This document shows positions 55,114 to 63,283 of a DNA stretch of 64,000 nucleotides, in pieces. The stretch covers positions 314,955-378,954 of the forward strand of contig PLYH01000001.1 in NCBI GenBank assembly GCA_003153355.1, in the 5' to 3' direction. Both the position numbers and the translations under genes were made by a program. The notes beneath the pieces were generated by a model. That model did not search any database. It saw only the letters and a program-made list of their open reading frames with translations, and was not told where the DNA came from. Each line of letters begins with the position of its first letter. Positions within the stretch are counted from its first letter, which is position 1. The DNA comes from Candidatus Peregrinibacteria bacterium (lineage in GTDB: Bacteria > Patescibacteriota > Gracilibacteria > UBA1369).

Positions 55114-56451
55114 TTATTGGCTAATTTCATAAATCAATTCGGCCATTTCCTCACGGGTGACATGGTGGTTCAAGTTATTTTGCCAACCACTCAACATCAA
55201 ACCATTATTTTGCGCATAATTTACATATTTCTGATACCAAGGACCTGCCGCTGATGGAACGTTTTTTCCATAACCTTCTAACACAATTTTTAGTGCTTCA
55301 GGAACGGTAATAGAATTATTTGGCTTAAAGCTTCCGCCTTTATATCCACTAATAATTCCCGCCGTTTTTGCAAAACAAACATACGGTGCAAACCATTCAG
55401 TGTGTACGTCTGAAAAACAATTAGTCCAATAGGTCTGTTCTTGAGGACTATGCTTAAGAGCTGTAACAATAATTTTTGTAAACTCGGCTCTATTTATCGG
55501 ATCAAGTGGCCTAAATGAACCACCATTACCACTAACAATACCTTGTTGTTCCAAATAAATAATTGCATCCTTATAATTTGACGAATCTATATCACTAAAG
55601 CTGTTTTGGTGGTTAATTGGTTGGCTGACAGTAGAGGTTGAATTTGGTAGTTGAGGCGCTGCTAGTGGTGTTGAAAAGGTTGTAGGTAAATCTTCTGTTA
55701 GAGAACAAGCACTAATCAGAATATTATAGCCATAGCCTTCAGGACATGCGTTGTTTTGTGGTATGCAGTTACGGGTTTGATTTTTTGCTGCTGCCTTAAG
55801 CACAGATAAGGGGATGCCATAGCCTTCTGAAAATGATTGCAGTGTTTTTAGATCGGCACCAGCCAAGACTCCCAAATCGACTAGTGACTTCAGGCTGCTC
55901 ATTTGTGCTGTAATAGCTTGAAGTTGAATCTCTTGAAGAGGGATTTCAGCAAGTTGAAGTTGTATGGTCGCATTATCAAGAGTTGCTTGATATTGTTTTG
56001 CCAGTACAGTATTTCCGGACGCTATGGCAAATTGTAAATTATTCTTAGCTTGTTCAACCGGTACATTAGCTGCGTCCACATCTGCTTGAAGCCGTGCGAT
56101 TATTGGGGCATCAGCAGCAGAGGTAGTTGGCACTTGGTTGAAATCGGTAGTTGCAAGCTGATAATTCACAACACCTCCAGTTGGACATATTGGAGTAATG
56201 ACCGGGGCGGGTGTCGCTGAACACTCATCTGCTGAGGAATATTGAACTGAACTACCACTCCACCCATCATTACAAATAACGCTACCATCGGAAGACGATC
56301 CAGCCGCACAATCAACTCCTCCATGATCTGAACAAGCGCCACTCGTAGCATAAACAATCTGCGGAGATAAATGATGCAATAAATATGTTCCCAATGCAAA
56401 AATGGCGAGTGAAAAAATTCCAGCTAAAAAATATATTAATTTTTTGTTCAT
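55114..56451 (-). CDS. SLH-domain protein with N-terminal Cys-rich segment
   Basis: 445 residues. Signal anchor MNKKLIYFLAGIFSLAIFAL, then a Cys-rich stretch (SGACSDHGGVDCAAG; VICNDGWSGSSVQYSSADEC) of a type common in secreted proteins. Residues 115-200 are helical and may form a coiled coil; a second Cys pair follows near residue 235. Three SLH repeats (about 290-445), for example GIVSGNGGSFRPLDPINRAEF, end the protein. It is six bases from the DUF3761 gene and the repeat gene, so the three are probably one unit. Confidence 0.75.
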   Translation of the reverse strand: MNKKLIYFLAGIFSLAIFALGTYLLHHLSPQIVYATSGACSDHGGVDCAAGSSSDGSVICNDGWSGSSVQYSSADECSATPAPVITPICPTGGVVNYQLATTDFNQVPTTSAADAPIIARLQADVDAANVPVEQAKNNLQFAIASGNTVLAKQYQATLDNATIQLQLAEIPLQEIQLQAITAQMSSLKSLVDLGVLAGADLKTLQSFSEGYGIPLSVLKAAAKNQTRNCIPQNNACPEGYGYNILISACSLTEDLPTTFSTPLAAPQLPNSTSTVSQPINHQNSFSDIDSSNYKDAIIYLEQQGIVSGNGGSFRPLDPINRAEFTKIIVTALKHSPQEQTYWTNCFSDVHTEWFAPYVCFAKTAGIISGYKGGSFKPNNSITVPEALKIVLEGYGKNVPSAAGPWYQKYVNYAQNNGLMLSGWQNNLNHHVTREEMAELIYEISQ

Positions 56452-56457
56452 AGTTAA

Positions 56458-57183
56458 TTAATAGCTTAGTTTATCGCAACTATTTGTTACAAAATTCCTT
56501 TGATATCCGTAATTACAATCAAAATCATTCCCTAAATAGTTCAATTTAGCATGTTTAGGTATTTTTATTTTTGTGCAAATATTCTTTACATAATCTCTTT
56601 GGTATCCGTAATTACAATCGAAGTCATCACCTAAGTAATTCAGCTTTGCATTTTTAGGTACTTTAACTTTCGTACAAGTATTCTTTACATAATCTCTTTG
56701 ATATCCGTAATTGCAATCAAAATCATCGCCTAAATAATTCAGTTTAGCATTAGATGGAATCTGAACTTTATCGCAAGAATTGGTTACAAAATTTCTTTGA
56801 TATCCATAATCACAATCAAAATCATTACCTAGATAATTCAAATGTGAATGCGCCGGCATGGTTACTGTATTCTCTGAATTTGTTGTGTCATTTGTAGGCG
56901 TATAACTAGGTAAATAATTAGATGTGCCTGTCGAACTATTATTATAATAGTTATTTAAATATGTATTAGGATTCCCGGGCGTGGTCGTACCCGTGTTGGG
57001 ATTATAATTTCCTGGAAAATCATAATTATTATAGGGGTTTGAATCTGGGCTTGTTCTTTGATATGGCTGTACGTATGTTCCGTTTTTTCGGAAATATCCA
57101 TGTACATACGCTGCATAAACCACAACAGTTAACATAGAAAAACAGCACAATACACTTGTAATGATTAAAAATATTTTTTTCAT
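56458..57183 (-). CDS. Secreted four-repeat cysteine protein
   Basis: 241 residues. Signal peptide MKKIFLIITSVLCCFSMLTV. Next is the segment YVHGYFRKNGTYVQPYQRT and an Asn/Tyr/Thr-rich linker, also found before such repeats elsewhere. From about residue 108 four tandem 33-residue repeats follow, each with the core LNYLGDDFDCNYGYQR and a second Cys ten to fourteen residues later, enough for one disulphide per repeat. Copies 2 and 3 are almost identical, indicating recent duplication. Low-GC; no catalytic motif. Confidence 0.7.
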   Translation of the reverse strand: MKKIFLIITSVLCCFSMLTVVVYAAYVHGYFRKNGTYVQPYQRTSPDSNPYNNYDFPGNYNPNTGTTTPGNPNTYLNNYYNNSSTGTSNYLPSYTPTNDTTNSENTVTMPAHSHLNYLGNDFDCDYGYQRNFVTNSCDKVQIPSNAKLNYLGDDFDCNYGYQRDYVKNTCTKVKVPKNAKLNYLGDDFDCNYGYQRDYVKNICTKIKIPKHAKLNYLGNDFDCNYGYQRNFVTNSCDKLSY

Positions 57184-57218
57184 ATTTATTTTATATTTTG
57201 ATTTAATACCGTTTTGTC

Positions 57219-57247
57219 ATTATAACATAATTTACTTTTAAAGTAAA
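57219..57247 (-). promoter_or_regulatory. Promoter of the island operon with palindrome
   Basis: Minus strand TTTACT (57247-57242), 17-base spacer, TATAAT (57224-57219), 36 bases before the repeat-gene start. The -35 lies in the palindrome TTTACTTT-T-AAAGTAAA (57231-57247), a likely operator. Confidence 0.6.
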
Positions 57248-57295
57248 TATGCGAACTTATGAAAACCCTTTAATGAAGCCATTTCAAAATTATTC

Positions 57296-57325
57296 TTGAC
57301 GGTGAGTATACACTCACCCTATAAT
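57296..57325 (+). promoter_or_regulatory. Near-consensus promoter with operator in its spacer
   Basis: TTGACG (57296-57301), 18-base spacer, TATAAT (57320-57325). The spacer is filled by GGTGAGT-ATAC-ACTCACC (57301-57318), so a repressor bound there would block RNA polymerase. It drives the 58-residue ORF. Confidence 0.75.
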
Positions 57326-57355
57326 GAGTTTGATTTACTCTATATATAAGGATCT

Positions 57356-57532
57356 ATGACCAAACGACCTCAAGCTCAACTCCAATGGCGGAACTCCCAG
57401 CAGCTGTTCCAGGCTTTCAACGAATACCTCCAAAACCTGGGTATGGGCCAAAACTTCCGGACTCACAAGTCGCCGAATGTCCGAAAACTAGAACTTGTGG
57501 TCAGGAGCCTGAATCTGCAGAGATTGCCTTAG
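57356..57532 (+). CDS. Small hypothetical protein, 58 residues
   Basis: Runs from ATG at 57356 to TAG at 57530. The protein begins MTKRPQAQLQWRNSQQLFQ and ends RKLELVVRSLNLQRLP; basic, helical and lacking Cys. It sits 31 bases after a strong, operator-bearing promoter and 8 bases after a weak AAGGA. This context suggests a regulator or antitoxin-like protein, but I recognise no family. Base composition differs from the AT-rich genes to its left. Confidence 0.55.
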   Translation: MTKRPQAQLQWRNSQQLFQAFNEYLQNLGMGQNFRTHKSPNVRKLELVVRSLNLQRLP

Positions 57533-57534
57533 TC

Positions 57535-57562
57535 TTAATTCCCCCGAATTCGAGGGAATTAA
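57535..57562. terminator. Palindromic hairpin after the 58-residue ORF
   Basis: TTAATTCCC (57535-57543) pairs with GGGAATTAA (57554-57562) around a CGAATTCG core. It is two bases past the ORF stop; the following run is A, not T, so it may act better on the other strand or as an RNA end. Confidence 0.45.
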
Positions 57563-57623
57563 AAAAAATTTATCTGGATTTAATGTGGGTAGAGTAGAAA
57601 AGGGATATACCCTATTTTTTGTT

Positions 57624-58451
57624 ATGAAAATTCGTAAAACCCTCAACGTGAAAGGTACCGAGATTACTTTGTTGTCAAAAGGCGGAGCTGATTATATTAG
57701 TTTAACGGATATGATTTCCGCTTTTGGCGACGACACACTGATTTATAGCTGGATGCGTAATAGAAATACTCTTGAATTTATTGGCTTATGGGAACAATTA
57801 CACAATCCGGTTTTTAAAGGTAACGAATTCGTTACCTTTAAACTTCAGGCGGGATTAAATAATTTTAATCTCACTCCCCAAAAATGGATCAAAGCTACGG
57901 GTGCTATCGGTTTAATTTCAAAACCAGGCCGCTACGGCGGAGGTACTTTTGCCCACCGGGATATCGCGTTTGAATTTGCTTCGTGGCTGAGCCCTGAATT
58001 TAAGTTATATCTGATCAAGGAGTTCCAGCGGCTGAAGGAAGATGAAAATCAGAGAAAATCACTCGATTGGGATCTTAAAAGATCATTGGCGAAAATCAAT
58101 TATCGGATTCACACGGATGCCATTAAAGAACACCTGATTCCCAAATTGATTACAAGTCAGCAGGCCCACGTTATTTATGCCAGCGAGGCGGATATTTTAA
58201 ACATGGCATTGTTTGGACTGACCGCCAAAGACTGGCGCGCTCAAAATGCTGATAAAGAAGGAAATATCCGGGACTATGCCATGGTGGAACAACTGGTGGT
58301 GTTATCCAATCTGGAAAGCCTGAATGCCTTATGGGTGGAGGAAAAAATCGCACAACCGGAACGGCTGATAAAGCTCAATAAGATAGCCATCTCGCAGATG
58401 CGTTCACTGCTGGGCAGTGCGGAAATGAAAAGGTTGGATGTCTCCGATTGA
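57624..58451 (+). CDS. KilA-N domain protein
   Basis: 275 residues from the ATG at 57624 (MKIRKTLNVKGTEITLL). The KilA-N DNA-binding region (residues 1-135) shows YISLTDMISAFG, SWMRNRNTLEFIGLWEQL, GRYGGGTFAHRDIAFEFASW and LYLIKEFQRLKE. The C-terminal half (LLTSQ-like ITSQQAHVIYASEADILNMA) is the usual partner domain of mobile-element KilA-N proteins. A perfect 30-bp palindrome lies in its coding region. Probably a phage- or island-derived regulator. Confidence 0.88.
   Translation: MKIRKTLNVKGTEITLLSKGGADYISLTDMISAFGDDTLIYSWMRNRNTLEFIGLWEQLHNPVFKGNEFVTFKLQAGLNNFNLTPQKWIKATGAIGLISKPGRYGGGTFAHRDIAFEFASWLSPEFKLYLIKEFQRLKEDENQRKSLDWDLKRSLAKINYRIHTDAIKEHLIPKLITSQQAHVIYASEADILNMALFGLTAKDWRAQNADKEGNIRDYAMVEQLVVLSNLESLNALWVEEKIAQPERLIKLNKIAISQMRSLLGSAEMKRLDVSD
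57813..57842. repeat. Perfect 30-bp palindrome inside the KilA-N gene
   Basis: 15 bases (TTTAAAGGTAACGAA, 57813-57827) are followed at once by their exact reverse complement (57828-57842). It encodes residues in FKGNEFVTFK. Could form a cruciform or an mRNA hairpin, or be a protein-binding site. Confidence 0.85.
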
Positions 58452-58482
58452 TCTTTTTTAAAGAAAGGGTCAAAATATTTTC

Positions 58483-61194
58483 ATGAAAACTTGTGTAGCT
58501 CTCGATATTGAAAGTACCGGCTTTGATACGCGCATCGATCAGGTGATTGAAATAGCGGCCGTAAAATTTGAAGGAGATAAGGTGATCGACACTTTTGAAA
58601 CCTTCATCAATCCGCAAATTCCGATTCCGAACATCATCACGCACATCACGAGCATTAAAGACGAAGATGTGGCGAACGCTCCTCTGCTTGAAGACATCAA
58701 AAAAAAACTGGAGGATTTTATCGGTGACGCTCCGATCGTGGGTCACAACATTGATTTTGACGTGAACTTTTTGAAGGCAAAGGGCGTAAAAATCATCAGC
58801 CCGCTCTATGACACGCTGCAGTTAAGCATGATTCTTTTGCCGGGGCTCGCTTCCTACAGCCTGGACACGCTCGGGCGCACGCTCAAGCTCGGACACGAAC
58901 ACAAGCACCGCGCCATGGGCGACACCGTGGCCTGCATGAAACTTTTCCGCATCCTGGAGGATAGAATCTCCGACATTGACGAAAACACGCTCATAAAAAT
59001 TCACGCTCTTCTTGAACGCAGTGACTGGAATCTGCGGGAAATATTTATAGATGAACAAGGCAGCCGCTCATCGGGAACAAGGAGTCCAAGCCGCCAATCA
59101 AAAATGGACAAAACCAAAGCAGAATCTTTGTCCTATCACCAGACCGCAGAAGAGCTTCTTCAGGTTTACAGTCCTAAGGGAAAACTCAGCACCATTCTTC
59201 AAAATTACGAAACGCGGCCCAGCCAGCAGCACATGACCGAACTGATCATGGACGCGCTGAGCCATGACAAAAAAGAGCTCATCGAAGCGGGCACAGGCGT
59301 GGGCAAAACTATGGCTTACCTTTTGGCCGCGATCCATTACAGCCTGCGCGAACAGAAAAAAGTCGTGGTTTCCACCTACACGCACAATCTGCAGGAACAG
59401 CTTTTGAAAAAAGATGTTCCTCTGCTCCAGAAACTTTTTGAACCTTCGCAGTTTAAAATCGCGCTGGTCAAAGGCCGCAGGAACTACCTTTCCTACCGGC
59501 GTCTGGAACTTTTGATGGAAAAAGATTTTTTCACGGACCCTGAAGTCACGCTCATCATTAAAATTCTGTTATGGCTGACCTGGAGCCAAACCGGCGATCT
59601 GGATGAACTGAGTTTTGTGGGCAAAGAATACACCATGCTCGACGAAATCTGCTGCGCGGAGTACGCCTGCTCGCACGACGATCCGGAATTTAAAAACGCC
59701 TGCTATTTAATGAAAGCGCGCCAGAATGCTTTCAACGCGGACATCATCGTCATCAACCACGCGCTGCTACTACAGGACAGCACGGCCACGACGCCGATTC
59801 TTCCCGAATATCAGCATCTGATTATTGATGAAGCCCATCATCTGGAAAAAGTTGCGACCGATGCCTTCACGGTGGTTTTGGCGTTCCATTCGTTCCATCG
59901 GCCGTTTGATAAAATGAAAAAAAGTCTGGATGCCCTCAATAAATATCTCAAAGACGCGCAGTTGATGAACGAACTGCAAATCGTCAAACAGGCCACGGAC
60001 CAGCTCATCAGCCGCATCGAAATTTTCTTCGGACTCGTGGGCATCTTTCTGGAAAAAAATCTGGGACCGGAACATTTCAACCAGCTGAATCTTTCCAAAG
60101 CCGACCTCATGAGCAAAGAATGGCTGCAGGCCAAGGAAGCTGGAAAACTTGTGGCTGAAGCCGCAAGAGTTATTCTGGAAAAACTTTCACAGATTCACGA
60201 AACGTTCGGGAGCCAGGGCGGCATTGCCTGGAAAGAGGTCAAAGGTCACATGTACGAATGCGAAAAAAAAGTCGCTGATTTAAAATCAGTCTTGGAAAGC
60301 GACGACGCCAGCTTTGAACAGATGACCTGGATCAGCAAATCTTTTGAAGACAATGTCGTGATCCGCCGCTCCCCCGTTGACGTAGGCCCGACCCTGAACA
60401 GCGTTTTATGGAATGCAAAATCCAGCATTATTTTGACGTCCGCCACACTGCGCACCGACCAGACCTTTGATTTCATTCGAGACCAGCTCGGCATTGATCA
60501 GACTTTTACGGAAGCCGTACTCCCCTCTCATTTTTCATACCCCGACCAGGTCAAAATCATCATCCCCGAAGATCTGCCCGAACCCGCGACCGAAGGCTAC
60601 TTCTTAGCCTGCGCGGACATCATCAAAAATATTATTCTTGCGAACGGCGGCAGAACGCTGGTTCTCTTCACCGCAAAAAAAGCTTTGTCCGCGACCTTTT
60701 ATAAAGTTGCTCCCGAACTGAAAAAAATGGGCATCACGGTGTTGGGTCAGCAAATCACCGGCGGCCGCGGCAAAATTCTGGAACATTTTAAAGACGAACC
60801 CGGAACTTCCGCCATTTTCGGCACGCAAAGTTTTTGGGAAGGCGTAGACTTGCAGGGCGATGACCTGAACTGCGTCATCATCCAGAAACTTCCTTTCGAT
60901 CCGCCCGACGATCCCATGGTCGCGGCCCGTTCCAAAAAATACCGCGATCCTTTCAACCAATACCAGCTCCCCAAAGCCATCCTCAAATTCAAACAGGGCT
61001 TCGGCCGCCTCATCCGCAGCAGCACCGACACTGGCTCCATCGTGATTCTGGACACCCGCATCATCCAAAAAAAATACGGCCACCAGTTTTTGGAGGCTCT
61101 GCCGGAAGGCATCCAAATAAAATACGGCTCGAAAAAAAATATCCACGAACTTTTGAAAAACAGCACGAAGTCAGAAAGCGAAGCTGGGGCCTAA
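58483..61194 (+). CDS. dinG: DinG-type helicase with N-terminal DEDDh exonuclease
   Basis: 903 residues. Residues 1-165 form a 3'-5' exonuclease of the DnaQ fold: ALDIESTGFDT, HNIDFDVNFL and HRAMGDTVACMKL. From about 240 comes an XPD-like helicase: EAGTGVGKTMAYL (Walker A), IIDEAHHLEKV (DEAH), GTQSFWEGVDLQGDDL and a QGFGRLIRS motif VI. A cysteine cluster (CCAEYACSHDD...AC) near residue 388 may hold an iron-sulfur cluster. Gram-positive DinG has the same exonuclease fusion. It overlaps the TPR gene by four bases at the stop codons. Confidence 0.9.
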   Translation: MKTCVALDIESTGFDTRIDQVIEIAAVKFEGDKVIDTFETFINPQIPIPNIITHITSIKDEDVANAPLLEDIKKKLEDFIGDAPIVGHNIDFDVNFLKAKGVKIISPLYDTLQLSMILLPGLASYSLDTLGRTLKLGHEHKHRAMGDTVACMKLFRILEDRISDIDENTLIKIHALLERSDWNLREIFIDEQGSRSSGTRSPSRQSKMDKTKAESLSYHQTAEELLQVYSPKGKLSTILQNYETRPSQQHMTELIMDALSHDKKELIEAGTGVGKTMAYLLAAIHYSLREQKKVVVSTYTHNLQEQLLKKDVPLLQKLFEPSQFKIALVKGRRNYLSYRRLELLMEKDFFTDPEVTLIIKILLWLTWSQTGDLDELSFVGKEYTMLDEICCAEYACSHDDPEFKNACYLMKARQNAFNADIIVINHALLLQDSTATTPILPEYQHLIIDEAHHLEKVATDAFTVVLAFHSFHRPFDKMKKSLDALNKYLKDAQLMNELQIVKQATDQLISRIEIFFGLVGIFLEKNLGPEHFNQLNLSKADLMSKEWLQAKEAGKLVAEAARVILEKLSQIHETFGSQGGIAWKEVKGHMYECEKKVADLKSVLESDDASFEQMTWISKSFEDNVVIRRSPVDVGPTLNSVLWNAKSSIILTSATLRTDQTFDFIRDQLGIDQTFTEAVLPSHFSYPDQVKIIIPEDLPEPATEGYFLACADIIKNIILANGGRTLVLFTAKKALSATFYKVAPELKKMGITVLGQQITGGRGKILEHFKDEPGTSAIFGTQSFWEGVDLQGDDLNCVIIQKLPFDPPDDPMVAARSKKYRDPFNQYQLPKAILKFKQGFGRLIRSSTDTGSIVILDTRIIQKKYGHQFLEALPEGIQIKYGSKKNIHELLKNSTKSESEAGA

Positions 61195-62510
61195 TTCAAA
61201 AGCCAGTTGTCGTATTTTGATTTGAACTTCTCGAATTTATCACCCTGGTCTTTAGCCACCTGGATGAGATATTTTTCCCATTCCACTTCATCTTTGGGGT
61301 CCAGCAGATATTGCAGGGAAAAATGAAAATCACGCGAAAGCTGCTGTTGATCGGGCTTCAAAGCTTTAAACGAAGACCCGTATTCGGCGGGCATAAAGCA
61401 CTCCCCGTTGACCAGTCTGCAATACACTTCATAAGCTTTTTTGTTCGCAGAATCCTGGCGCAATACCAGTTCGACCATTTCTTTCGCCGTATCAAAATCT
61501 TCCAACTCCATGGCGATCTCGGCTTTGAGCATCATCACGGCAGTATCACCCGGTTTCAAAGCCATTGCGCGGTTAATGTAAGATTTGGCGAGAAGATTGT
61601 TTTCCCGTGAGCGGAACTGAAAATCCGCCATGTCATAAAGCCCGGGAAGATAAAAAGGATTCTTCAGGAGCGCTTCGCCGTAAAGTTCTTCCGCTTCATC
61701 GTCCTGGTGACGTATGGAATGAATATTGCCCAACCCAACTAAGGCGCGGCAACAGCTTGGATCACTGTCGAGCGCGTACACATAATATTTTTCAGCGGTA
61801 TGAAAATCATCATTGAAAAAAGAAATATCCGCCATTCCGCAAAGCGCAGGCACGTAATCGGGAAAATCTTCCAGTACGGCTTCATAATATTTCACGGCCA
61901 TCTCAGGATTATAGGCAACAACCTCAGCCATTCTGATACGGACATCGGCGAGTTTTCTGCGTACAGCCATGTCGCCGGGCAAACGCAGCAAAGCTTCTTC
62001 ATAAGATCGAATCGCTTCGCGATTATTTTCCATCTCAAAATAAATATCTCCGGAGGCAACGTAAAGATCTCCGTCTTCGGACAAAAACTTCATGGCGCCC
62101 TCAAAAGCTTTAAGCGCCAGATCCTTATGGCCATTGCGGGAAAACCATTTCCCAGCGCTCTTTAAAAGTTTTGCAAACTCATAAGCATCCTGATCGGCAT
62201 CTTTTTCTTGTCTGATCTCGGCCTGCAACTCTGTTGGAATGACCGAAGAAACCTGAGCCAAAACATCTTCCATGATGTTGAGCAGCTGCGGATAGCGCAA
62301 AATGGCCTGATCGAAAGTCAGTCCTCTTAAAGTATTTAATCGAAAATCCTGAAGTTTGCCCCAGGACTGATTGCCGTCATCGACGACCAGTTTTCTTCGC
62401 AGAGCTCGCAGCACTTTTTTATTGAGCACCGGAAAGTCTGAAGCTTCCGCGGTTTTTTCAGAATCCTCAACGTTTTTCTGCTCATCAATGCGGGAAAGTC
62501 GTTTTTTCAT
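61191..62510 (-). CDS. TPR-repeat protein
   Basis: 439 residues without signal peptide. At least seven tetratricopeptide repeats from about residue 115 to 345, such as DLALKAFEGAMKFLSEDGDL and IRSYEEALLRLPGDMAVRR, ending with longer helices. The N-terminal 110 residues are charged. Scaffold for protein-protein contacts in the cytoplasm; partners unknown. It converges on dinG and diverges from lemA. Confidence 0.8.
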   Translation of the reverse strand: MKKRLSRIDEQKNVEDSEKTAEASDFPVLNKKVLRALRRKLVVDDGNQSWGKLQDFRLNTLRGLTFDQAILRYPQLLNIMEDVLAQVSSVIPTELQAEIRQEKDADQDAYEFAKLLKSAGKWFSRNGHKDLALKAFEGAMKFLSEDGDLYVASGDIYFEMENNREAIRSYEEALLRLPGDMAVRRKLADVRIRMAEVVAYNPEMAVKYYEAVLEDFPDYVPALCGMADISFFNDDFHTAEKYYVYALDSDPSCCRALVGLGNIHSIRHQDDEAEELYGEALLKNPFYLPGLYDMADFQFRSRENNLLAKSYINRAMALKPGDTAVMMLKAEIAMELEDFDTAKEMVELVLRQDSANKKAYEVYCRLVNGECFMPAEYGSSFKALKPDQQQLSRDFHFSLQYLLDPKDEVEWEKYLIQVAKDQGDKFEKFKSKYDNWLLN

Positions 62511-62537
62511 ATACGTAAAAGCAATTTTCGGAGTAGC

Positions 62538-62565
62538 ATAATACTAAAAAACCCAGGATTGTCAA
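62538..62565 (-). promoter_or_regulatory. Promoter of the TPR gene
   Basis: Minus strand TTGACA (62565-62560), 16-base spacer, TATTAT (62543-62538), 28 bases before the start codon. Confidence 0.65.
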
Positions 62566-62604
62566 TGAATTGGCACACCGTAAATAAATGAAAAACTCGC
62601 ACCC

Positions 62605-62632
62605 TTGCAAAATAGCCGTCAACACCTATAAT
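62605..62632 (+). promoter_or_regulatory. lemA promoter
   Basis: TTGCAA (62605-62610), 16-base spacer, TATAAT (62627-62632), 27 bases before the ATG. Confidence 0.65.
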
Positions 62633-62658
62633 AAGCACGATATTTTAATCTCAAATCT

Positions 62659-63273
62659 ATGAGTACTACCGGTTGGATTATTCTCGCGGTCGTTGTCCTG
62701 ATCATCTTCTTTGCCATCGGCATCTATAACGGCTTAATCGGCCTCAAAAATAAGGTTGATGAAGCCTGGGCTGACATCGAAACCCAGCTCAAACGCCGCT
62801 ATGACCTCATTCCAAATTTGGTTGAAACGGTCAAAGGCTATGCGACCCACGAAAAAAGCACGCTCGAAGAAGTCACCAAAGCCCGAACCGCAGCCATGAG
62901 CGCCGGCTCCTTTGCCGACAAGGCCCAAGCTGAAAACGCTTTGAGCAGCACCCTGAAGAGCATCTTTGCTTTATCTGAAAACTACCCTGACCTGAAAGCC
63001 AACCAGAACTTCCTCGATCTTCAGCAAAGCTTGAAAGACATTGAAGATCACCTTCAGCTTTCACGCCGCTATTACAACGCGACCGTCCGCGACTTCAACA
63101 CCAAGATGGAAGTTTTCCCGAACAACGTTTTTGCAGGCATGATGGGATTTAAAGCCCGCGAATTCTTCCAGACCGACAGCGACGCTGAACGCCAGAACGT
63201 CAAAGTGTCTTTCAGCGATAGCGCAGCACCAAGCGCACCAGCCGCTCCAAAAGACGACAGCACGAAAGCTTAA
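62659..63273 (+). CDS. LemA family protein
   Basis: 204 residues: one N-terminal membrane helix ([20 protein letters not shown]), then the LemA helical domain with [22 protein letters not shown], split as usual, and [21 protein letters not shown]. Ala/Pro-rich C-terminal tail. Function in bacteria is unclear; the gene is normally found next to DUF2207 or TPM proteins, as here. Confidence 0.9.
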   Translation: MSTTGWIILAVVVLIIFFAIGIYNGLIGLKNKVDEAWADIETQLKRRYDLIPNLVETVKGYATHEKSTLEEVTKARTAAMSAGSFADKAQAENALSSTLKSIFALSENYPDLKANQNFLDLQQSLKDIEDHLQLSRRYYNATVRDFNTKMEVFPNNVFAGMMGFKAREFFQTDSDAERQNVKVSFSDSAAPSAPAAPKDDSTKA

Positions 63274-63283
63274 ATCTCCCGTT

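Noticed and set aside
53700-57620. Prophage or integrative element with attachment sites
   Set aside because: No integrase, transposase, terminase or flanking direct repeat was seen; only composition and a KilA-N gene hint at mobility.
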